A stretch of 64,000 nucleotides of DNA, from contig JACCLO010000013.1 in the NCBI GenBank assembly GCA_029448655.1, positions 2,170,001 to 2,234,000 of the forward strand. The letters are read 5' to 3'. The first letter of the stretch is position 1. Each line of letters starts with the position of its first letter. The position numbers were made by a program, and so were the translations under genes. Shown here piece after piece: positions 1 through 10,657 of this stretch. This DNA comes from Wolfiporia cocos (taxonomy: Eukaryota; Basidiomycota; Agaricomycetes; Polyporales; Phaeolaceae). The notes beneath the pieces are model-generated. The model was not told the DNA's origin, ran no database searches, and was given only the letters and a program-made list of their open reading frames with translations.

Positions 1-396
1 GTCATGGTGTGGAAGCATTTGAGCCCATGACAATGGTCATGGGCAACAATGAGCTGAGCAGTACACCTGGGTCAGCAACAAGATTTGATGTGTATAGCCA
101 CCTTTAGAAAGCACTCCAAGATCTCCAGCCAGAGGGTGCAGCTGATCATGCACTGAACCAACTACCATATAAGAACTTCCCAGCACTACAACAAGCATTG
201 GAGAAGCTCACCTTACAGTTGAAGAACAAGACATTGGACATTGTATTTTGCACTCGGATAACCTCTATGTTTGGCACATTGAATCTCTACCTTGATCCAG
301 ACCTATCATTTATGTGGCATGAGGCATCTGCCCTTGTGGCAAAGTCATTTGGACATGGTGTCAGATTTGCATGCACTCTTTGGGGATAAATCTCTC
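1..396 (+). pseudogene. 5' part of a transposase-associated protein relic
   Basis: A decayed coding segment. From about 190 to 355 a readable stretch includes LNLYLDPDLSFMWHEASALV followed by a GHG motif. This resembles an Agaricomycete repeat protein family in which a helix-turn-helix-like N-terminal part precedes a DDE-type endonuclease. The family match is from memory of the motif pattern, not a search. The frame ends at 387-389. The rest of the gene continues after a solo LTR, at 1,988-2,340. Bases 1-185 hold no motif I recognise. Confidence 0.45.
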
Positions 397-1195
397 TGAC
401 ACAGACTGGCTGTGGGACTCACCACCTATGTGTTGAGGGGAATAGGCAACGAGGGGAGCAGTCTAGCACAGCAGGGTGAGAGGTGCTTCTACGGCACAAG
501 CTGAGAAGAATAGAACTGAAGATTAAAGGCATCTAGCCCTATCTGAAATACATATGTGGCAACGGTTATGTGCTACTATACAGTTACAATCATTGCAGTT
601 ATGTGGCTTTGCCAAAGGGCGAAGCCGTTTTCTTATCTAACGTTTATGGACTCTATCCACAATGGCTGTGTGGGCCGGTAATGGCCGCACCAATAGTAGG
701 AGAGGGATTTGTCTTGTGAACACGGTCACAGACCGGGTATAGGGAAAGGCCGAATGCTGGTACTGTGAGGTGTAATGGCGATGGGTCGGGCCTTGCTTGC
801 TGACCAAGGTGAAATGCTGAGGTGCTTGTGCCATTGGACAGACCTGTATGGTGACTGAGGTATTCCGTGATTGGCATGTGTTATGCACTGGACCGAATGG
901 TTACTGATGACAATGGGTTGGCCTAGGGCCAGGCTTTGGTATTCACCGAGAGGCTAGAAGACTGGGGCTTTGGAATTGCCGAAGCCCAGAGGAGGTCCAC
1001 GAGTGCTGGACCAATAGCAATATAGCCACGAGGCTATTATTGTGCTATGATGCCATGGTTGCGTGAGAATGGTGTGCTCGTGATGTCATTGTGGTCTAGG
1101 ACCTTATGACGTGTGTGGTCTGTGGTGGGGCGACAGGGCTACAGGTGCTTAGTCCCACAGGGAGACAGGCACACAGGGCGCTTAGGTCACACAGG

Positions 1196-1767
1196 TGTCA
1201 CGGATATCCCCGTGGGGGGTACGTCTCTTCCCTCTCTATGTATGTATGGGCGCCGCTGCACGTGCGCGCGCCCCTCTTGTCATCGTTTCCTCCTCGTCGC
1301 GCCCTGTTATCTCCACAGACCACATGACCCAGTAGGCGAGCGCTCGTCAGGCAGCACACGTGCCAGGTACTCACATGACAGGTCACAGTTAGGTACATGG
1401 TAGCGTAACATCACGGTCACTCGTAGATACGGCGCACGGGCCCGTTCTTTAGGGTAGCTAGTTCCGCTCTCACACCATGTATATAATCTACGACAAGATG
1501 GGGCTTACTCCCCATCTTTGAGATTCTCGTCATTGAGCCTCTGGCTCCTCTCTTACTCTGCGCGTGATGCGTCTCTGCCCCGGGGGCCTCTCTCGTCTCA
1601 CTTGACTGTGGGCTTGTCAGCTATGTCAGCGTACACTAGGGATGGGCCTGGTAACCCCACCCATGTAGCCTCTGCGCCCACCGCTGGTTGGCTGGTACAC
1701 CGCCTTGTCAGGCGCGTTAGGACTCCCCTGCTGCGCAGGTCCTCACAAACATGTAAGTTTGTGACAA
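1196..1767 (+). mobile_element. Solo LTR, family B
   Basis: Opens TGTCACGG and closes GTTTGTGACA. TSD ACAGG at 1,191-1,195 and 1,768-1,772. Length 572 bp. It contains GGGCGCCGCTGCA, an upstream GCGCACGGGCC..CTTTAGGGTA pair, a TATATAA box near 1,480 and the hairpin at 1,496-1,517. Confidence 0.9.
1476..1517 (+). promoter_or_regulatory. LTR TATA box plus CTTACT stem-loop
   Basis: Representative of the B family. TATATAA is followed 10-15 nt later by an 8-bp stem AGATGGGG/CCCCATCT (1,496-1,503 and 1,510-1,517) closing the loop CTTACT. TTTGAGATTCTCG follows and recurs in most copies. If TATA is used, the stem-loop would lie at or near the 5' end of the transcript (the LTR R region). Confidence 0.6.
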
Positions 1768-1987
1768 CAGGTACCCTGGCACTTAGGGGCGACAGGTGCA
1801 CAGGGAGACAGGTACACAGGTGCTTAGGGGCGACAGGTACACAGATCTCATGATTAAGCCCAATTAAGGACTTGTGTTTATGGCAATGGGAATTAACCCG
1901 TAGATAACTTGTAGTTAGACGTATAAATCCCGGATAAATTGCTATAATGTGTGGAAAATTGCTAGGGTCCCAGATAAATCTGTGACA

Positions 1988-2340
1988 CTCTCAATTTCTA
2001 TGTGTACACAAACTCCCTTTTCCCTGCTATCAGCATCCCCATCCATCCATTCTGGATGATGAGGACCTCTCACAAGCAATTCAGACTCACCTCTTGGAAG
2101 CTGCAAAGAGGCCCCTATCCATACACAGGACATTGTCAAATTTGTATCAAGTCCTGAGATGGAAGATAAGCTTAGAGGGAAAACAACAATCACAGAACAC
2201 AGCGCACACTGGTGGCTACAAACTCTTGATTGGTGATATCTCCAGATGGCAAATGGGATGTACATTGATGGGCATGAGCAGCCTGATGTTGTGGAGTATT
2301 GGTGACACATACTGTCACAACTTATATTTTTGACATTATC
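1988..2340 (+). pseudogene. Continuation of the transposase-associated protein relic
   Basis: Beyond the A LTR the same protein family resumes. The pieces ILDDEDLSQAIQTHLLEAAK (about 2,043-2,102) and MYIDGHEQPDVVEYW (about 2,257-2,301) are readable, with frameshifts and at least one stop between them. The order and the clean TSD show that this and 1-396 were one gene before LTR insertion. Confidence 0.55.
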
Positions 2341-2383
2341 CATGTTTTTCTAGGTCTTTATGTACTTTTTGGACTCTGCACAT

Positions 2384-3250
2384 GTCACAACTTTCTCCAT
2401 GACGCCTCACATATACAATTACCGGGGGTCGAACTCTCAACCTAGGGACTCGCCATCATGTGCGCGCCATTACTGGCACATATCTTCTATCTAGTTAGCG
2501 CGCGGCTAGCTCTTACTTACATCATAGGTTACATAAGCGTTCTAGGTACCTGACTGTTAGGTGCGTGCACACAGGCCACGTCGCTTTAGGGCAAGGGTAT
2601 TACTTAGTGTACAGGCGCTCCCTTGATGTATATAAACCCTAGAGTCTGAGGCGAACCTCAGACTCATCAATTTGGCTCTGCCTAAGGGCAACCATTACTC
2701 CATGCCTCATCTGCATCTCTGAAGAACTACTCGCTAGTCTGAAGGAACCTATACCTCATTAACCACTTAGGGTGTTTGGTACCTAGGTTTACTTGGTCTG
2801 TAGGATGCTGGCTAAAGGAGCAGGACGATATGTTGAGGTATGACCCAGAGTATTGGGTCAGCATGAGCAACTCAAAACCATAGCACCCGGATTAGTGCTG
2901 CCATCAGTGTCTCCCACCTTGTGTGCTGGACAGCAGATTAGATTAGATGACTATAGGTATGAGCGCCCAGTCAGTGCCTGATACTTACATCATGCAGATT
3001 AGGTACATAGCCACAGACCTTAATTACACTTGTTGAGGCTGTGCACAGCCATTGTAGTTTAGGGTAGGTGTTTGTACAGTGATGCGACCTATGCACTTAA
3101 GCCTTAGGGTTCTGAGCCTTACAGCTCAGAACTAGTATTCTCATCATGTAGCCTTAGCACTACCTTTACTATGACTGCATGTGCTGCCTGAAACTGAACT
3201 CTCTATCTCATGACTGCTTGTCTGAAGATATGACTTAGAGGGCACCTCCT
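2384..3250 (+). mobile_element. C-family LTR remnant, right end not found
   Basis: Starts TGTCACAACTT and has the GGGGGTCGAAC box near 2,424, a TTTAGGG word near 2,586, TATATAA near 2,630 and a hairpin AGTCTGAGG-CGAA-CCTCAGACT (2,643-2,664). No matching 3' end or TSD was found, so the tail is decayed or replaced. Bases 2,341-2,383 and 3,100-3,378 show nothing further. Confidence 0.55.
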
Positions 3251-3378
3251 AATGAGAGAGGTGTGCTGCAAGGATGGTGATGCAGCCACTAAGTCATACC
3301 TGACAGTGCGTCCAAGGTGGTTGGGGAGTTCCCGGCAGCACTGGTCACACAGTACATGGTACTGTGATACATACTGTG

Positions 3379-3948
3379 TGTCACAGACTTACGTCTGTGC
3401 TACCCCTGGGCTCAGGGGGAACCATACGCGCCGCAAATCGAGGCCGCAAGTCACCGCGTCAGCGCTGAACGCAGAGGCTACATGGGAGCTTGGAGCATCC
3501 CTAGTGTACGTCGAGATAACAGCGGCGGCCCACAGACAAGCACGACGAGATATGGGCCCCGGGCCAGAGAGCGTCACAGCGATAGTAAGAAAGGCACTGT
3601 GTGCATTGACGAGAATCTTAAGGATGGGGCTGTAAGGCCACCATCCGTCGTACTTATACATCTGTAGCTGGCCAGTAATGGCCGCCCTAAACTAATGGCC
3701 TGTGCGCGCATTATGTAAGAGGACACATGATATGTAACTACTTGTGACGATGTAACTAGTGTGACCGTAGTGTGTCCGTACCTGAGGCGCGCGCTACCCT
3801 ACAGCGCTAACCAGACAATCAGGTGACCCATATACTCTGAGCGTGACGTGGAGGTAACTATGGAGTAGCGGAGCGGTGTACGCCTAGCGCCGCCCATACA
3901 ACCTATAGTGAGGGATGTACAGTGACCCCCCTGGGTACATCCGTGACA
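3379..3948 (-). mobile_element. LTR, family B, without a matching TSD
   Basis: Left end TGTCACAGACTTACGTCTGTG, right end ATCCGTGACA, 570 bp, with a minus-strand TATA and hairpin near 3,625-3,660. Flanks CTGTG and TTACC do not match. It may have lost its partner flank by recombination or be one LTR of a once larger element. Confidence 0.75.
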
Positions 3949-3956
3949 TTACCCCC

Positions 3957-4514
3957 TGTCACGGATTATTGTACGTTCCGTATACATCCCTCGCTATAGT
4001 ACTATGAGCGCCGCTGTACGCGCGGCGCTCCTCTATTCTTCAGCCACCTCAGCGTCTCCTCCCAGACTCCGTGTAGATCACCTGACCCTTGGTTAGCACT
4101 GTAGGGTAGCGCGCGTTACCAGGTACTCACATTATGGTCACAGTTGTTACATGTATCGTTACCTTAGCACATGACCCCTTAGATATGGCGCACAGGCCAT
4201 GCCTTTAGGGCATGCTCAGTAGTACAGACCTGCATGTATATAATCTACAACAAGATGGGGCTTACTCCCCAACTTTGAGATTCTCGACATTGAGCCTCGG
4301 CTCCTTTCTTACTCCTTGGTTGTGTGCGTCCGACTGCTAGGGATCCTCCTTACTCGCCTTGCTTGTCTGGGTGGTACCCTGCATCTTGTCGTCTGCCACC
4401 CCTGCAAAGGCCTCGGTCAGGCACTCGACGTTTGGGACGTGCCCTTATGGGCTTGCGTGTGGGGGGTTTCCCCGGCTTGTGAGCCGGTCCCACAGCCTCT
4501 GTAAGACTGTGTCA
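3957..4514 (+). mobile_element. Solo LTR, family B
   Basis: Opens TGTCACGGATTATTG and closes GACTGTGTCA. TSD CCCCC at 3,952-3,956 and 4,515-4,519. Length 558 bp. The TATA box lies near 4,235, with a near-perfect hairpin just after it. Confidence 0.85.
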
Positions 4515-5222
4515 CCCCCCCTCTCAAAAAACATCGTCTCTGACGTTCTATCTTGAAGACTACGACACTCACATCCTTGGTTGCTTGTTTAACTCGAGGC
4601 CCATCCCTTGCGACGTAGGGTGGGGAGCGTCCAGGAGCACGGTTCATCCGCCGGTGGAGGAGCGAAGGAGTCGTTTTCGGTATCGGTTCGGTATTTGTTG
4701 CATAGCTGTAGCGACTGGGTAATTTTTTAAATGGGGTCCCCTGTCCCCGTGTACCTCCGCTTGCCTACTTGCGGCCTCGTCGTATTCGATAGTCGGTCGT
4801 GGTGCGTTATGATCTGACCTTGGGGACCGTCGGTGTGGGGTTGGGTACCCTTGCGGGACCCTTCGCATACCCACTGGTCAAAGTTCTTGACATTAGTGCC
4901 TGCCGCCCAGGGGTAATGGCCGAGCTGCCCTATACCTCCACACGCACGCACATTCCCTTGCGGGGTGACGGCGGCGGGTTCTCAAACGGGGCTTACGCTG
5001 GTTGGCCCCCTCTACCCTTGTGTTCGAGGGGGGCGGTCTTGATTTTCATTCCATACGGTGGCTTCGCCTGGGTTAACACTTAGTGGGGGCTCGTAAAAGT
5101 ACGGATCCTTGGTGCTTCTACCAAGGGCTGCCCCGCCATGTTGCCATGGCCACCTGTATGTAGAAACCCTTCGGCCCCAACGCAAGTCGCGCAGGAGGGG
5201 AAGGTAAATATCCTTAAGATTA
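4515..5222. repeat. Unassigned repeat relic, second copy near 46.23-46.54 kb
   Basis: No intact gene. Words such as CATACCCACTGGTCA, a GCC(A/G)CCCAGG box and CTTAGTGGGGGCT..GGCTGCCCCGCC occur in the same order at 46,230-46,540, so both derive from one repeat, perhaps an internal retroelement region. The minus strand gives short degraded frames and no recognised motif. Confidence 0.4.
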
Positions 5223-6356
5223 TGACACAGACTCGCCTCTGTGCTACCCCTGGGCTCAGGGGGATTCCTACAACACCCCACAGGGCCATAAACCGATGTG
5301 CTAGCGGTGAGCGCAGAGGCTACGTGGGAGGCGGAGCCATCCCTAGTGTACGCCGACATAGCGTCGCAGGTTCACAGACAAGGAAGAGAAGATAGGGGCC
5401 CCGGGCCAGCGAGACACACAGGTGTTAGCGAGTAAGGGGAGATCCCATTGTTGAGAATCTAAGAGATGGGGTATTAACCCACATCTCGTCGTAATATATA
5501 CATGAGCGTATTAGCTACTAGTCTTGCCCTAAAGACGCGGCCTGTGCGCAGTATCTCATGGGTCAGGTGACAGGTAACGCTAAAGTAACTACTGTGATCA
5601 TGTGTGATGTACCTAAGGCGCGCGCTACCCTACAGCGCTAAACTACTGGGTCAGTGTCACGGATATCCCCGTGGGGGGTACGTCTCTTCTCCCTCTATGT
5701 ATGTATGGGCGCCGCTGCACGCGCGCGCGCCCCTCTCTTCATCGTTTCCTCCTCGTCGCTCCCTAGTTACCTCCACAGACCACATGACCCAGTAGGCGAG
5801 CGCTCGTCAGGCAGCGCGCGTGCCAGGTACGCCACGTGATAGGTCACCTCCTCGTTACATGTAGTTTTACGTTACGGTCACTCATAGTTACATGCGCACA
5901 GGCCATGTCTTTAGGGTAGCCAGTTGCACTGCCTCCACATGTATATAGGTAGTAGCAGATGGGGCTTACTCCCCATCCTTTAGATTCTCGTCAATGGTGT
6001 AACAACCCTTTCTTACTATTGCTGTGACGCTCTCTGGCCCGGGGCCCGTATCTCGTCATACTTGACTGTGAGCCGCCATCGTTACCTTGATGTACACAAG
6101 GGATGCTCCAAGCTCCCACGTTGCCTCTGCGTTCAGCGCTGGCATGGTGACTTGCAGGCTCGCCTTACGGCGTGTATGGTTCCCCCTGAGCCCAGGGGTG
6201 GCACAGACGTAAGTCTGTGACAGTCAGAGGATCTAGACGACATGAAACAGAGCGCTGAAGGTGGCTGAGGATCAGGAAGGCGCGCGCGCATCTAGCGGCG
6301 CCTGTGAATACCTATAGCGAGGGATGTCAGAACCCCCCACTGGGAATTCTGTGACA
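5223..6356 (-). mobile_element. LTR, family B, interrupted by a B copy and bordering gypsy pol
   Basis: Left end TGACACAGACTCGC, right end TTCTGTGACA. Net length 561 bp after removing the nested copy. The right neighbour is integrase sequence and the left neighbour is not, and no TSD is seen, so the junction is a rearrangement or deletion and not a simple insertion. Confidence 0.7.
5655..6222 (+). mobile_element. Solo LTR, family B
   Basis: TSD GTCAG at 5,650-5,654 and 6,223-6,227. Length 568 bp. It ends with two adjacent hairpins: CCCCTG/CAGGGG (about 6,183-6,197), then CACAGAC-GTAA-GTCTGTG (6,202-6,219). Confidence 0.92.
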
Positions 6357-6484
6357 CAAGGTTCATCCCAACAACGGATAACCTAAACACCAAGGAGCTA
6401 GCCAATCTCCTATATCAAAGATTATACCCGATACACGGCTTACCTAAGCAAATTGTATCGGACCGAGGAGTACAATTCTCATCG

Positions 6485-6936
6485 TGTCACGGTTAATTCA
6501 CATGACCCTTATATTGCCATACGCCGGGGTCGAACTCACATATCTACATCACATATCACATGATCTCCCCTATGGTCACCTGACTTATAGATTGTACATG
6601 TACACAGCGGCTATCTTATCTACCTAGCGGTAGGGCCACCTTTAGGGTAGGCGTAGCACCAGTGTTGCCAATCATGTATATAGTCTGTAGCGTTCTGAGG
6701 CTTACTCCTCAGAACAGTTATTGTAACGTTGGGGCGTGTCCCTCTTACGCAACCTCTCCTCTGTGTGCCTCCGTCGACGACAACATCTGCTGGCCTCTGC
6801 CCTATAACCCCGTGCTAGACTGTGGTTCCCCTCGCTGGTAGTATCGTACGCGACATCAGCTTGGACCATACCCCGTGCTAGTCAGCGGTGCTGGTAGCGC
6901 CTCAATAGGCCATAGACCCAGAGTACGTCTGTGTCA
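6485..6936 (+). mobile_element. Solo LTR, family C, inside gypsy integrase
   Basis: TSD CATCG at 6,480-6,484 and 6,937-6,941, cutting the integrase right after the SDRG region. Length 452 bp. It has the GGGGTCGAAC box near 6,525. Because the host reading frame resumes exactly, the borders are certain. Confidence 0.95.
6675..6715 (+). promoter_or_regulatory. LTR TATA box plus CTTACT stem-loop, C family
   Basis: TATATAG at about 6,677 is followed by a 9-bp stem GTTCTGAGG/CCTCAGAAC (6,692-6,700 and 6,707-6,715) around loop CTTACT. The stem differs at almost every position from the B-family stem, yet pairs perfectly around the same loop. Confidence 0.62.
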
Positions 6937-7168
6937 CATCGGAATTATTCAAAAATTGGTGTGAAACACTCGGAGTACAATGGTCAATGACTACAGCCTA
7001 CCACCCCCAAGCGGATGGGCAGACTGAAAGGGTCAATCAAACGTTGGAACAGTATCTACGTTGCTACATTGAGGTAGTACAGAAAGATGACTGGTCTACG
7101 TACCTACCAATGGCAGAATTTGCATACAATAATGCAGCCAGCGAAACAACAAAGAATTCGCCATTCTA

Positions 7169-7729
7169 TGTCACAGAATTCCCAGTGGGGGGTTCTACAT
7201 TCCTTCGCTATAGGTATTATAGGCGCCGCTAGGTGCGCGCGCGCTTCCCTGATCCTCAGCTACCTCCAGCGCCCGTCCAGGACTCTATTTAGATCATCTG
7301 ACCATAGGTTAGCGCTGTAGGGTAGCGCGCGCCTTAGGTACTCACATCACGGTCACACTTAGTACATATGTTACGGTAGTTACATGTTCCCATGTGCCCT
7401 CTTAGTTACTGCGCACAGGCCGCGACTTTAGGGCGACCATTACTGGTCAGCTCCCATGTATAAGTACGACAAGATGGGGACTTACTTCCCCATCTTTAGG
7501 ATTTTCGGCAACTGAGCCTCTGGCTCCTCTCTTGCATTCTGCCTGTGTGCGACTCTGCCCCGGGGGCCCTCTTTGACTTGCTTGACTGTGTGCAGCCTCG
7601 ACGCGTCGACTTAGGAGTTCCCCCATGGGATACAGCCGACGTCGCCGTTGCGACTTGTCACACCGCCTTGTAAGGCTTATAGGGACTCCCCTGTAGCCAG
7701 GGTCCCACAGACGTTGTAAGTCTGTGTCA
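7169..7729 (+). mobile_element. Solo LTR, family B, inside gypsy integrase
   Basis: TSD TTCTA at 7,164-7,168 and 7,730-7,734. Length 561 bp. It interrupts the integrase frame between NSPFY and MELGRHP. The host frame again confirms the borders. The hairpin AGATGGGG..CCCCATCT is slightly altered (loop region ACTTACTT). Confidence 0.95.
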
Positions 7730-8533
7730 TTCTACATGGAGTTAGGTCGTCACCCCAATGCGGGACCAACGGATCTAAGGCCAACCCTCAATGCGGACCT
7801 AAACAAAATTGCGCAAGCAAGATGGAACGCACAAGACCAAGCGAAAGCAGCTATGAAAATAGCAGCGGAACGATGGTCTTGGTACTATGACTCAGGAAGA
7901 AAGACTCCACCCTACAAAGTAGGTGACAAAGTCTTACTGGACGCGCGTAGCTGGCAGGACACCAAAAGGAGCCTTGCTCCACGCTACATCGGACCGTTCA
8001 AAGTGATAGAAGCCCTATCACCGGTCACGTTCAGACTCCACATGGATTCACAATACCGAGCTTATCACCCGGTATTCCATGCGTCCAAATAAGTACTATA
8101 CAAGGAAGCCACAATCCAAAGGAAGTCAGAGCCGGAACCTGAAAAGGATTCGGACGGCGAAGAACAATGGGAAGTCGAGAAAATTGTAGACCATCGCCTG
8201 AGAGGGAAAACGATGGAATACAGAGTCAGGTGGAAAGGATTCACAGTCAGCGATGACTCGTGGCTGAAAGAAACCGACCTCGACACAGCACGTGACCTCA
8301 TCCTGGATTACAAGACAAAGATTGAAAAATCTGCGTCGGCAAAATCTGGACTCCGACGATCAACCCGACAAAAAGAGAAGGTTGCCGTCTTCGACCCAGA
8401 CAGTAATGAATGGGAATCGAACACATGTGTTTGGCCAGACGACTGGCCCCAGTACCGCGATAATTATCGCAAGGAACCAAAGCGCAAGTTGGTCCACAAC
8501 CCAAAAGGGAAGTGGATCTCGGCAGACATCCAA

Positions 8534-8968
8534 CAAAATATAGATCTCAAGATCGAGGTACTCCCTGGAGGGAAAACTCCCACCAAGGGGACGGAGGATT
8601 CCGTAGGACTGGACATCTTCGCTGCAACCGGAGACGTCATACCACCACATGGAAAATTAGAAGTAAAAACTTCTCTGAAAATCCAAGTGCCATTTGGGAC
8701 CTACGGAAGAATCGCACCAAGATCAGGTCTAGCTCGAAAGGGCATAGATGTACTAGCCGGGGTAATCGACCACGACTACCAAGGAGAAGTTGTAGTGATT
8801 CTTATCAATCACGACGACCAACCATACGATGTGAAGAAAGGCAACAAAATAGCCCAACTCATATGCGAAGTCGCGGAGGACCCTCAAATTTCCTTAGTCG
8901 GAAAAGGGTACTTTGACAAGGTCAAAACAACACAGCGCGGAACCAAAGGTTTCGGTTCCACTGGAAAG
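8534..8968 (+). other. dUTPase domain at the C-terminus of the gypsy polyprotein
   Basis: About 145 residues carrying the five trimeric dUTPase motifs in order: DSVGLDIFA, APRSGLA, GVIDHDYQGEV, GNKIAQLI and RGTKGFGSTG. The last is the flexible C-terminal arm that closes over the nucleotide in this family. dUTPases hydrolyse dUTP to dUMP and pyrophosphate and so limit uracil in new DNA. All motif residues I would expect look conserved. It lies downstream of the chromodomain in the same open frame and just before the polypurine tract, so it belongs to the retroelement and is not a captured neighbour. Confidence 0.9.
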
Positions 8969-9004
8969 TAGAACACTAGGGAGTGAAGCGAGGACGCCTC
9001 ACCT

Positions 9005-9014
9005 AAAAAGGGGG
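9005..9014 (+). promoter_or_regulatory. Polypurine tract of the gypsy element
   Basis: AAAAAGGGGG followed by TAA and then TGTCACAAAG, the first bases of the 3' LTR at 9,018. It lies 34 nt after the pol stop. This is the expected place for plus-strand primer formation and the key evidence that TGTCAC is an LTR terminus in this genome. Confidence 0.8.
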
Positions 9015-9017
9015 TAA

Positions 9018-9650
9018 TGTCACAAAGTGACCACGTAGCTATTTTTTCCATAATTTTAGCTATTATTCTGGCATTTCTACGTATAACTATGGCTTAACAG
9101 CACAATGCCGAGATGCCACAAGGTTATCTCATAACTAAGGGTTATTAGCTAACAAACACGCTAGTCATCCAATATGACTCGGCGCTTACACGCTAGTCAT
9201 TCTCAATGACTCAGCGGCCCGTCCTTGCAGACATGCCGCTTAGTCACAAGTCACGCATGCTGACTTATATCCCAATACCGGGCTATGTCAGCTAGATTAC
9301 GATACTCTTTCGCCTTAGTAATAACTATGTCTCAGAGTCCCTAGGGACCTACTGCGGTGGCAGAGGTCCTTTATACAACGTATATAAGCTTAGGTTCTGG
9401 CGACTACAAGTCCCCAGAACTATTCTCTTATCAAGATACAGTATTACCCTACTGCTTATCACTCTTACCTCGCCCAACACCCAACAAGTTATTGTTTGGT
9501 GAGTTCTCACTAAGATTGTGATAACTACAGTATTAGGGAAAGCATCATAAGCAATCAATACAATCCTTGCAAAGGGATTTATACGCACAATGACTAGTAC
9601 CTATACATTGGGGTTACACGAGAAGCTAACTCGTTAATAAATAGTGCATA
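9018..9650 (+). mobile_element. 3' LTR of the gypsy element, 3' border approximate
   Basis: Starts TGTCACAAAGTG directly after the polypurine tract. TATATAAGC near 9,379 is followed by a hairpin GTTCTGG..CCAGAAC (about 9,394-9,420). A related LTR lies on the minus strand at 54,199-54,677. With no 5' LTR in the window, the end cannot be fixed by TSD or comparison, and 9,650 is a guess. Confidence 0.6.
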
Positions 9651-10611
9651 ACAACTCAACGACACAGCATCATACCGGAACTTACGACTCCGAAGAGATC
9701 GCTACAAAGCAATCTATAGAGGACAAAACCCCTGTAACAAATGACACCCTGACAAGGGTTACGCGCAGTGCTTGCAACACATGGGGAAGCGACACCTTAC
9801 AAACGTTCAAACAACTGCATAAGTCGTACAAAGTAGGATTACCCCTGTACAAGCAATAAGCCTAAGACTACCGCTTCCAAAAACATAGGATTTGCAAACC
9901 TATAACATTCAAACAGCACCATTAGTCGAAAAAGCACCGCTATGTTACATCCAAGGGAAACCTATCATAAGCCATATCTCTGCCCAAAGACTTGAAAGGA
10001 CACTAGAAAATCCTTAGAGTTAACACTGAAGCCCTCGCTTAGAAGGAATCCGGCACAATGATTATCCGAAAAACGTACAACGACACAATGCACCCTTGAT
10101 ATGCTTTGGCAAAGCTATCGAGTTACAGATTACAAGTAGACTTTAAACGCACTATATGATGAACATTTCATATCGCGTTCTACTACAAGTAACGTCATAA
10201 GCAATAAATAACAATCTGACCAAGGTCTCAAAGAAGCACTTGAACACTTTCAGAGATAACAGGAGAGCCCCTTCTATTAGGATTACTAGCACAATGACAA
10301 TACACTCATGTAACAAGACTACAACCTCCCCAACAACAGCATTTGACTTCAAAGTCATCACGTGTTGATAATCGCTAGTAACGGCATCTGGCCGTTCCCC
10401 ACCATGCGTTACAAATCATTACAAGGAAACCAAATCACTTCACCCATAATCACCTAAGGTCTCTAACAAAGTCCTGAAATCGGTCGCTTATCCCTGTATA
10501 CTGAAAAGTATAGCAGCCTCTTAACGGTATTAGACACTACGTCTTCACGCGTTAAAGCTCTTTGGGAATATATAAGCAAAAACCAACATTTCATCAGGGA
10601 CAATGAAACCT
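9651..10611 (+). mobile_element. Probable internal remnant of an A-LTR retroelement
   Basis: About 1 kb without a significant frame. It ends in a polypurine-like tract immediately before an A LTR, so it is plausibly the decayed 3' internal end of the element that owned the A family. No coding motif was recognised. Confidence 0.4.
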
Positions 10612-10621
10612 AAAGCGGGGG
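10612..10621 (+). promoter_or_regulatory. Polypurine tract adjoining an A LTR
   Basis: AAAGCGGGGG, then TGA, then TGTCACAG at 10,625. The layout matches that at 9,005-9,018 (purine run, three bases, LTR). Confidence 0.6.
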
Positions 10622-10657
10622 TGATGTCACAGATTTATCTGGGGCTTACAGCATTTT

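Larger units (their letters stand above)
397..1987 (-). mobile_element. Solo LTR, family A, interrupted by a B LTR
   Basis: Left end TGACACAG, right end CTGTGACA. The TSD CTCTC lies at 392-396 and 1,988-1,992. It splits the transposase-associated relic. The net length without the nested B copy and its TSD is 1,014 bp. It carries a short tandem array of GACAGG/ACACAGG-type words on both sides of the nested insertion (about 1,130-1,195 and 1,768-1,850), absent from other A copies. Confidence 0.88.
6357..8971 (+). pseudogene. Ty3/gypsy chromovirus pol relic: integrase, chromodomain, dUTPase
   Basis: A 5'-truncated pol whose reading frame can be followed across two LTR insertions: 6,357-6,484, then 6,937-7,168, then 7,735-8,971. 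Integrase core motifs are visible: IVSDRGVQFSS (second catalytic Asp) and QADGQTERVNQTLEQYL (catalytic Glu). The first catalytic Asp lies in the missing 5' part. The integrase C-terminal segment includes YHPVFHASK. An in-frame TAA at 8,090-8,092 follows it. The frame then reopens without a shift into a chromodomain (about 8,165-8,290, WEVEKIVDHR and YRVRWKGF) and a dUTPase domain to the TAG at 8,969-8,971. Chromodomains on integrases steer insertion towards methylated-histone chromatin in chromoviruses. The gene is dead here (truncation, nonsense codon, two insertions), but the last 290 codons are open. Confidence 0.88.

Noticed and set aside
9644..9859. A 71-codon frame at 9.64-9.86 kb as a gene
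   Set aside because: No motif or start context, and it lies in a retroelement remnant.
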